From Anaerolineae bacterium (GTDB lineage Bacteria; Chloroflexota; Anaerolineae; 4572-78; NAK82): a stretch of DNA of 9,057 bases. This document shows, piece after piece, positions 5,413 through 9,057 of the stretch (the first letter of the stretch is position 1; each line of letters starts with the position of its first letter). A program made the translations under genes and the position numbers. The notes under the pieces are model-generated. The model had not been told where the DNA came from, made no database searches, and saw only the letters and a program-made list of their open reading frames with translations. The DNA lies in NCBI GenBank assembly GCA_025062175.1, contig JANXAX010000046.1, positions 3,053 through 12,109 of the forward strand, written 5' to 3'.

Positions 5413-6300
5413 CTGCGCGAGGCACGTGTTGTCATTGTAGGGCTGGGCTTGATGGGCGGCTCCCTGGCGATGGCCCTATACCAGGGGGGTCTGTGCCGTG
5501 AGGTGGTCGGCGTGGCGCGGCGGCCCGAAACGGTGCAGCAGGCGCTGGCCCTGCAAGCGGTGCACTATGCTACCACGCAGTTGAGCGAAGCGTTGTGTGG
5601 CGCGGATATCGTCGTCCTGGCCACGCCGGTGCGCAGCATCATCCGCCACATTCAGCAGCTGAGCACCATGACCCTGCCTCCTTGCCTGCTGCTCGACCTG
5701 GGCAGCACCAAACAGGCGATCGTGCGCGCGATGGAGGCGCTGCCGGCCCACGTGCAGCCATTGGGTTCCCATCCAATGTGCGGCAAGGAGGTGAGCGGAC
5801 TGGCCGCTGCTGACCCCAATCTCTATCGCGACGCCCCGTGGGTGCTCGTGCCCCTAGCGCGCACGTCGGAGGCGTCTCTCGACTTGGCGCGCGCATTGAT
5901 CCAGGCAGTGGGCGCCCGGCCGCTGGTGCTGGACGCGGCACGCCACGACTGGCTGGTGGCAGCGATCAGCCATCTGCCCTATGTGCTGGCCACCGCGCTC
6001 GTGCTGGTGGTGGCCCAGCTGGGTAGGAACGATGCGATGGTCTGGCAGTTGGCTGCGTCCGGCTTCCGCGACACCTCGCGGCTGGCCGGCTCGGATGTGG
6101 AGATGATGCTGGACATCCTGATGACCAACCGCACCGCGGTGGAGGAGGTGCTGACGCACGCCCTCTCCCAGTTGGGTCACCTGACTGGCCTGCTCGCGCG
6201 CGGTGAGGAAGAGCCTCTCCGCGCGTTGCTCACCCGGGCGCGCACGCTACGCACTATGTATGCGAATATGCTGCCGGACCGTGACCTATCCACTTCATGA
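5413..6300 (+). CDS. tyrA: Prephenate dehydrogenase (start codon uncertain)
   Basis: The enzyme oxidatively decarboxylates prephenate to 4-hydroxyphenylpyruvate with NAD(P)+ in tyrosine synthesis. Numbering from CTG 5413 (295 residues), the nucleotide-binding motif is VVIVGLGLMGGS (6-17). Further family blocks are LGSTKQAI, GSHPMCGKEVSG (118-129, with H120 expected in catalysis or substrate binding), HDWLVAAISHLPY (178-190) and FRDTSRLAGSD (218-228). There is no C-terminal ACT domain, so it lacks the usual built-in tyrosine-sensing module. The frame is open back to 5353. The first standard starts are TTG 5449 and ATG 5452, but both would delete the first strand and half of the GxGxxG loop. 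CTG 5413 keeps the fold but is a rare start. The gene has its own promoter, is not closely coupled upstream, and converges with the methyltransferase gene. Confidence 0.9.
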   Translation: MREARVVIVGLGLMGGSLAMALYQGGLCREVVGVARRPETVQQALALQAVHYATTQLSEALCGADIVVLATPVRSIIRHIQQLSTMTLPPCLLLDLGSTKQAIVRAMEALPAHVQPLGSHPMCGKEVSGLAAADPNLYRDAPWVLVPLARTSEASLDLARALIQAVGARPLVLDAARHDWLVAAISHLPYVLATALVLVVAQLGRNDAMVWQLAASGFRDTSRLAGSDVEMMLDILMTNRTAVEEVLTHALSQLGHLTGLLARGEEEPLRALLTRARTLRTMYANMLPDRDLSTS

Positions 6301-6394
6301 ACGTGAGAGCGCAGCGAGGGTTTTCTTTTTTCGTGTTCCCGAAGGCCCTTTGCCCGCTCATCTCTCGCGGGTTCAGAACTTTCGAGCGATTTCC
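6301..6394. other. Convergent intergenic gap between tyrA and the methyltransferase gene
   Basis: The gap is 94 nt. A T-rich tract TTTTCTTTTTT (6321-6331) lies shortly after the tyrA stop on the plus strand, but I find no stable stem directly before it. A 5-bp CCCGC/GCGGG pair (6353-6357 and 6367-6371) has no T-run on either side. Some termination is expected here, but the sequence does not show a convincing intrinsic terminator. Confidence 0.4.
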
Positions 6395-7165
6395 TCAATT
6401 GCCATGCCGTGAATTCTCCGCAGCGCGCCGTCTTTTCTCCACCACGAGGAAATGGGAAAGCCCCCACAGGCGCAACGGGGTGTGCTCCAGTCGGTAGCTC
6501 AGCCAGCGCACGAAGCGCCCCAGCGCCGGCCAACGCGCCACCAGGTTGTCGTAGCCAGGGTAGATTTGGGTGTGCATCACAATGCGCACCGGCAGCCCTT
6601 CGAACAGACGGCGCAGCCCAGCAATGGTGTAGGCGCGTACATGCGGCACCAGTCGATTGCGCAGCGGGTCGGGCAGATAGTTGACCAGCGGGGTGTTGCC
6701 GAAGTGATACACCCCGCGCCAGTAGTGGCCATGGGTCTCGAAAGGGTACCAACGGTTAGGGCAGAAGAGGACCAGCCGGCCGCCCGGCTTGAGCACGCGC
6801 ACCATCTCGCGCACGCAGGCGCGGTCGTCGACGACGTGTTCGATCACCTCGTGGGAGAGGACCAGGTCGAAGCAATCGTCCGCAAAGGGCAGCCGCTCGC
6901 CCAGTGCCTGGGCCACATGGCCCTTAGTCGCCGCTGCGCGCGCGTATTCCCCCTCAACCTCGACGCCGAAGACGTGGGGGGTATCGGCGCGCAGAGCGGC
7001 CAGATACACACCGACGCCGCAGCCCACATCGAGGGCGGCGCCGTGTCGGCGCTCTTCGGCGGCAGCGCGGATCATCGCCAGGCGGCGTTCCTGTCCGGCG
7101 CGCCACATCTGCGAGGGGACGCCGCGCTCCGCTGCTTTCTTCGAGACACCCATCGCGGTGCTCAC
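6395..7165 (-). CDS. Class I SAM-dependent methyltransferase
   Basis: The product has 256 residues from GTG 7165. Motif I is LDVGCGVGVYLAAL (about 45-58) and an acidic residue at the end of strand 2 is offered by GVEVEGEY. LPFADDCFDLVLSHEVIEHV (about 92-111) and VLKPGGRLVLF (about 124-134) are typical of the UbiE/Methyltransf_11 fold. The C-terminal half, with PNRWYPFETHGH and a basic, aromatic-rich tail, resembles methyltransferases found with polysaccharide or lipid genes, but the acceptor substrate cannot be told. GTG 7165 directly follows the pgi stop codon (TAA then GTG), so translation is probably coupled. ATG 7153 is an alternative start that loses four residues; neither has a clear ribosome binding site. 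Confidence 0.87.
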   Translation of the reverse strand: MSTAMGVSKKAAERGVPSQMWRAGQERRLAMIRAAAEERRHGAALDVGCGVGVYLAALRADTPHVFGVEVEGEYARAAATKGHVAQALGERLPFADDCFDLVLSHEVIEHVVDDRACVREMVRVLKPGGRLVLFCPNRWYPFETHGHYWRGVYHFGNTPLVNYLPDPLRNRLVPHVRAYTIAGLRRLFEGLPVRIVMHTQIYPGYDNLVARWPALGRFVRWLSYRLEHTPLRLWGLSHFLVVEKRRRAAENSRHGN

Positions 7166-8881
7166 TTATAGGCAGCGCGCCAGGTGTTCCAACCCTGCGG
7201 CGATGTCCTGGAGGTGCAGGCGGATCACACGTCGGCCGACCGCGCGCAGCGCCTGATAATCCCCTAACGCCTGGGCCATTTTGAGCACCCCGAAGCGGAG
7301 GCTCGCTTCGGGCTGGCCGGCCTCGTCCGGGATCGGCAGGTCGGGGACGCCCTCGGCGGTGAGCTGGATAAACAACCCCTTGCCAGCGTCACCCTTGTGC
7401 AGCTGGCCAGTGGAATGCAGGAAACGCGGCCCGTAGCCCAGCGTGGTGGCCAGGCGCAGGCGGTCGCGCAGCTTGAGGCGCAGCGCCTGCAATTGGGCGT
7501 GGGTGGCCGGCGTCGGTTGTAAGTATGCTTGCAGTGCAATGTAATCTCCAGGTCGCGCCTGAGCGAGAAATGTCCCCAGGGCATCGGCCAGACGCGTCGC
7601 CGCGCCGATCAGCTGGGCGTCGGAGGCGTGAAGCGCCACGCCGTCCTCGACTAGCAACGGTGATTCAGACGGGATGCTACCCCGCGTGGCGTACTCGGCC
7701 ACCACCTGGCGCGCCAGCGCCTTGGCGGCTTCGACGTTGGGCTGGTCGAACGGGTTGACGCCCAACAAATGCCCGGCGACAGCAGTGGCCATCTCCCAGA
7801 GGAAGCATTGTGCTCCCACATCGTAGCGGTCGCGCAGTGCGATGCGCACCACCGGCTGGCCGGCGCGTTCAAGCTGTGCCAGCGCTGCGTCCTCGGCAGG
7901 TTCATCTGCCAGCGCGAGCTGGACGAACAGGCGGTCGTTGTAAGCATATAGGTCGGCATCGCCCAGCGGTTCTCCCACCACCGGCAGGATGCCCTTGCCT
8001 TCTTTGCCGGTGCTCTCGGCGAGCAACTGCTCAGCCCAATCGCCGAAGCTGGCCAGGGAGGGCGAGATCACAAAGGTCAGCTTATCGCGCCCTGTCAGCG
8101 CGGCGCGGCCGATGATGGCGCCCAGCTGAGCGCCGGGGTTCTCCGCCGGGGGCACTGGTGCACCACATGCCGTGGCCATCTCCTGGCCACGCGTCAACAG
8201 CTGCGCGATATCCAGACCGATCAGCGCCGCCGGCACCAGGCCGAAATAGGAAAGAGCGGAATAGCGTCCGCCGATGTCCGGGTTGTTGAGGAACGTGGCG
8301 CGGAACTGGTAACGCGCTGCTAGCTCGGCCAGAGGAGACCCTGGGTCGGTGATGGCGATGAAGTGATGTCCTAGCGTAGTGCTATTCCTCCGGGTCGCTG
8401 CCAGCCGGTTGTAGAAATACTTGAACGCCGAGAGGGTCTCCACCGTGCTGCCCGATTTGGTGGAGACGATGAACAGCGTGTGCTCCAGATCGACCGCCTG
8501 TTCGACCTCCAGCACGGCGCCTGGGTCCGTGCTGTCGAGCACGCGCAGCTCCGGGAAGCCTGGGCGCACACCGAACACCTTGCGGAACATCTCCGGTGCC
8601 AGGCTGGAGCCTCCCATGCCCAACAGGACTCCATCGCGGATGCCCTCGGCGCACAATTGCCTGGTAAAGCGGTGCAGTGCCTCCACATGCGGCGGCATAT
8701 CATCCGGGCTGTGTAACCAGCCCAGCCGGTTGCTGATCTCACGGTCCTCGGATTTCCATACGGTGTGGTCGCGTGACCAGATGCGCGGTATAATGTTCTG
8801 CGCCGCCATCGCGGCGAGCGTCTCACCGAGACGCAACGCGGGGAATTGACGGTCTAAGCGCTCAATGTCGAACCGGTACAT
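7166..8881 (-). CDS. pgi: Glucose-6-phosphate isomerase, transaldolase-isomerase type
   Basis: The 571-residue enzyme interconverts glucose 6-phosphate and fructose 6-phosphate in the cytoplasm. Two SIS sugar-phosphate domains are visible. Domain one has LLGMGGSSLAPE (86-97) and the phosphate-binding STKSGSTVETL (140-150). Domain two includes NNPDIGGRYSALS and QLLAESTGKEGKG (285-297). NPFDQPNVEAAK (376-387) matches the family's second signature, with K387 as the catalytic lysine. The C-terminal YGPRFLHSTGQLHKGDAGKG block and the opening 'ARLWARDHT'-like segment (here PRIWSRDHTVW, 32-42) resemble the isomerase half of bifunctional transaldolase/isomerase proteins, but no transaldolase domain precedes it. 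ATG 8881 follows an A/G-rich stretch; GGAGG (8897-8901) is 15 nt upstream, rather far. The nitroreductase gene ends 39 nt upstream. Confidence 0.95.
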   Translation of the reverse strand: MYRFDIERLDRQFPALRLGETLAAMAAQNIIPRIWSRDHTVWKSEDREISNRLGWLHSPDDMPPHVEALHRFTRQLCAEGIRDGVLLGMGGSSLAPEMFRKVFGVRPGFPELRVLDSTDPGAVLEVEQAVDLEHTLFIVSTKSGSTVETLSAFKYFYNRLAATRRNSTTLGHHFIAITDPGSPLAELAARYQFRATFLNNPDIGGRYSALSYFGLVPAALIGLDIAQLLTRGQEMATACGAPVPPAENPGAQLGAIIGRAALTGRDKLTFVISPSLASFGDWAEQLLAESTGKEGKGILPVVGEPLGDADLYAYNDRLFVQLALADEPAEDAALAQLERAGQPVVRIALRDRYDVGAQCFLWEMATAVAGHLLGVNPFDQPNVEAAKALARQVVAEYATRGSIPSESPLLVEDGVALHASDAQLIGAATRLADALGTFLAQARPGDYIALQAYLQPTPATHAQLQALRLKLRDRLRLATTLGYGPRFLHSTGQLHKGDAGKGLFIQLTAEGVPDLPIPDEAGQPEASLRFGVLKMAQALGDYQALRAVGRRVIRLHLQDIAAGLEHLARCL

Positions 8882-8920
8882 CGTTCTTCTTCTGGACCTC
8901 CGATGATAAGTGGATGTAGT

Positions 8921-9057
8921 TTACCAATGTTCATAGTGCACCAAATCGCTGAGCGGCCGGCGCTTCTTCGGCGCGGGCTGGTCAGCGGGATAACCCAGTG
9001 GGGTGAAGAGGAAGGGTTCTACGTCGGGTGGCACGCGCAGAATTTCGCGTGCCGCGT
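8921..9057 (-). CDS. Nitroreductase-family protein, C-terminal 44 residues
   Basis: Only the 3' end is in the window, running in from beyond position 9057 and stopping at TAA 8923-8921. The visible peptide includes AREILRVPPDVEPF, TPLGYPADQPAPKKRRP and the final LSDLVHYEHW. An LGYPAE-P-x-P-x-K-R-K-P-L followed by VHxExW is the usual tail of FMN-dependent nitroreductase-fold proteins, in which the LGYP segment is a well-known end marker. The cofactor-binding region and substrate cannot be judged from this fragment. It lies 39 nt upstream of pgi on the same strand, so it probably leads the pgi-methyltransferase transcript. Confidence 0.78.
   Translation of the reverse strand, partial: AAREILRVPPDVEPFLFTPLGYPADQPAPKKRRPLSDLVHYEHW

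Noticed and set aside
6452..7171. 239-codon open frame on the plus strand
   Set aside because: It is the shadow of the methyltransferase gene on the opposite strand, whose SAM-binding motifs are clear.
7810..8115. Plus-strand frames within pgi
   Set aside because: Shadows of pgi, which is continuous and carries all family motifs over 571 residues.
8897..8938. Separate pgi promoter on the minus strand (TTGGTA about 8934-8929 with an A/T-rich stretch after it)
   Set aside because: Spacing to any reasonable -10 box is wrong, and the 39-nt gap fits readthrough from the nitroreductase gene better.

Overview
The window is GC-rich bacterial DNA that I would place in the Chloroflexota (Anaerolineae-like). 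This is inference. It rests on the style of the proteins: a glucose-6-phosphate isomerase resembling the isomerase half of transaldolase/isomerase fusions, a polyferredoxin of NapH+NapG type next to a DUF362 protein, a DUF2085 membrane protein, and remnants of HicB and DUF5615 toxin-antitoxin genes. No rRNA, tRNA, CRISPR array or insertion sequence was seen.

Layout, left to right. (1) 1-2122, plus strand: the 3' part of a DUF362 gene overlaps by 8 nt a large membrane polyferredoxin that fuses a NapH-like membrane half to a NapG-like half through an internal twin-arginine segment. (2) 2123-3622: a well-formed promoter and ribosome binding site lead into peptide deformylase (def). It is followed after 21 nt by a CcdA-family thiol:disulfide membrane protein whose first transmembrane helix, carrying the SPC motif, sits at the C-terminus, as in a circular permutation. 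(3) 3623-4902: a promoter inside a strong palindrome drives an orphan HicB-like antitoxin gene. That gene overlaps a gene fusing a glutaredoxin-like CxxC domain to a DUF2085 membrane domain, and a clear intrinsic terminator closes the unit. (4) 4903-5412: a short repeat-like stretch, a multiply frameshifted DUF5615 (PIN-like toxin) pseudogene on the minus strand, and the promoter and ribosome binding site of tyrA. (5) 5413-6300: prephenate dehydrogenase (tyrA), whose start codon is a puzzle. (6) 6395-9057, minus strand, converging on tyrA: the end of a nitroreductase-family gene, pgi, and a SAM-dependent methyltransferase, tightly spaced and probably one operon.

Working together. Two membrane redox themes stand side by side. 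The polyferredoxin has the architecture of a quinol-linked iron-sulfur relay from membrane to outer face. The CcdA-like protein and the glutaredoxin-DUF2085 protein could form a thiol relay across the membrane. The most striking observation is the permuted order of the CcdA helices: its two ends, joined, would recreate an ordinary helix 1 - helix 2 loop. Housekeeping genes (def, tyrA, pgi) lie between these accessory genes, and decayed toxin-antitoxin remnants flank the glutaredoxin-DUF2085 gene.
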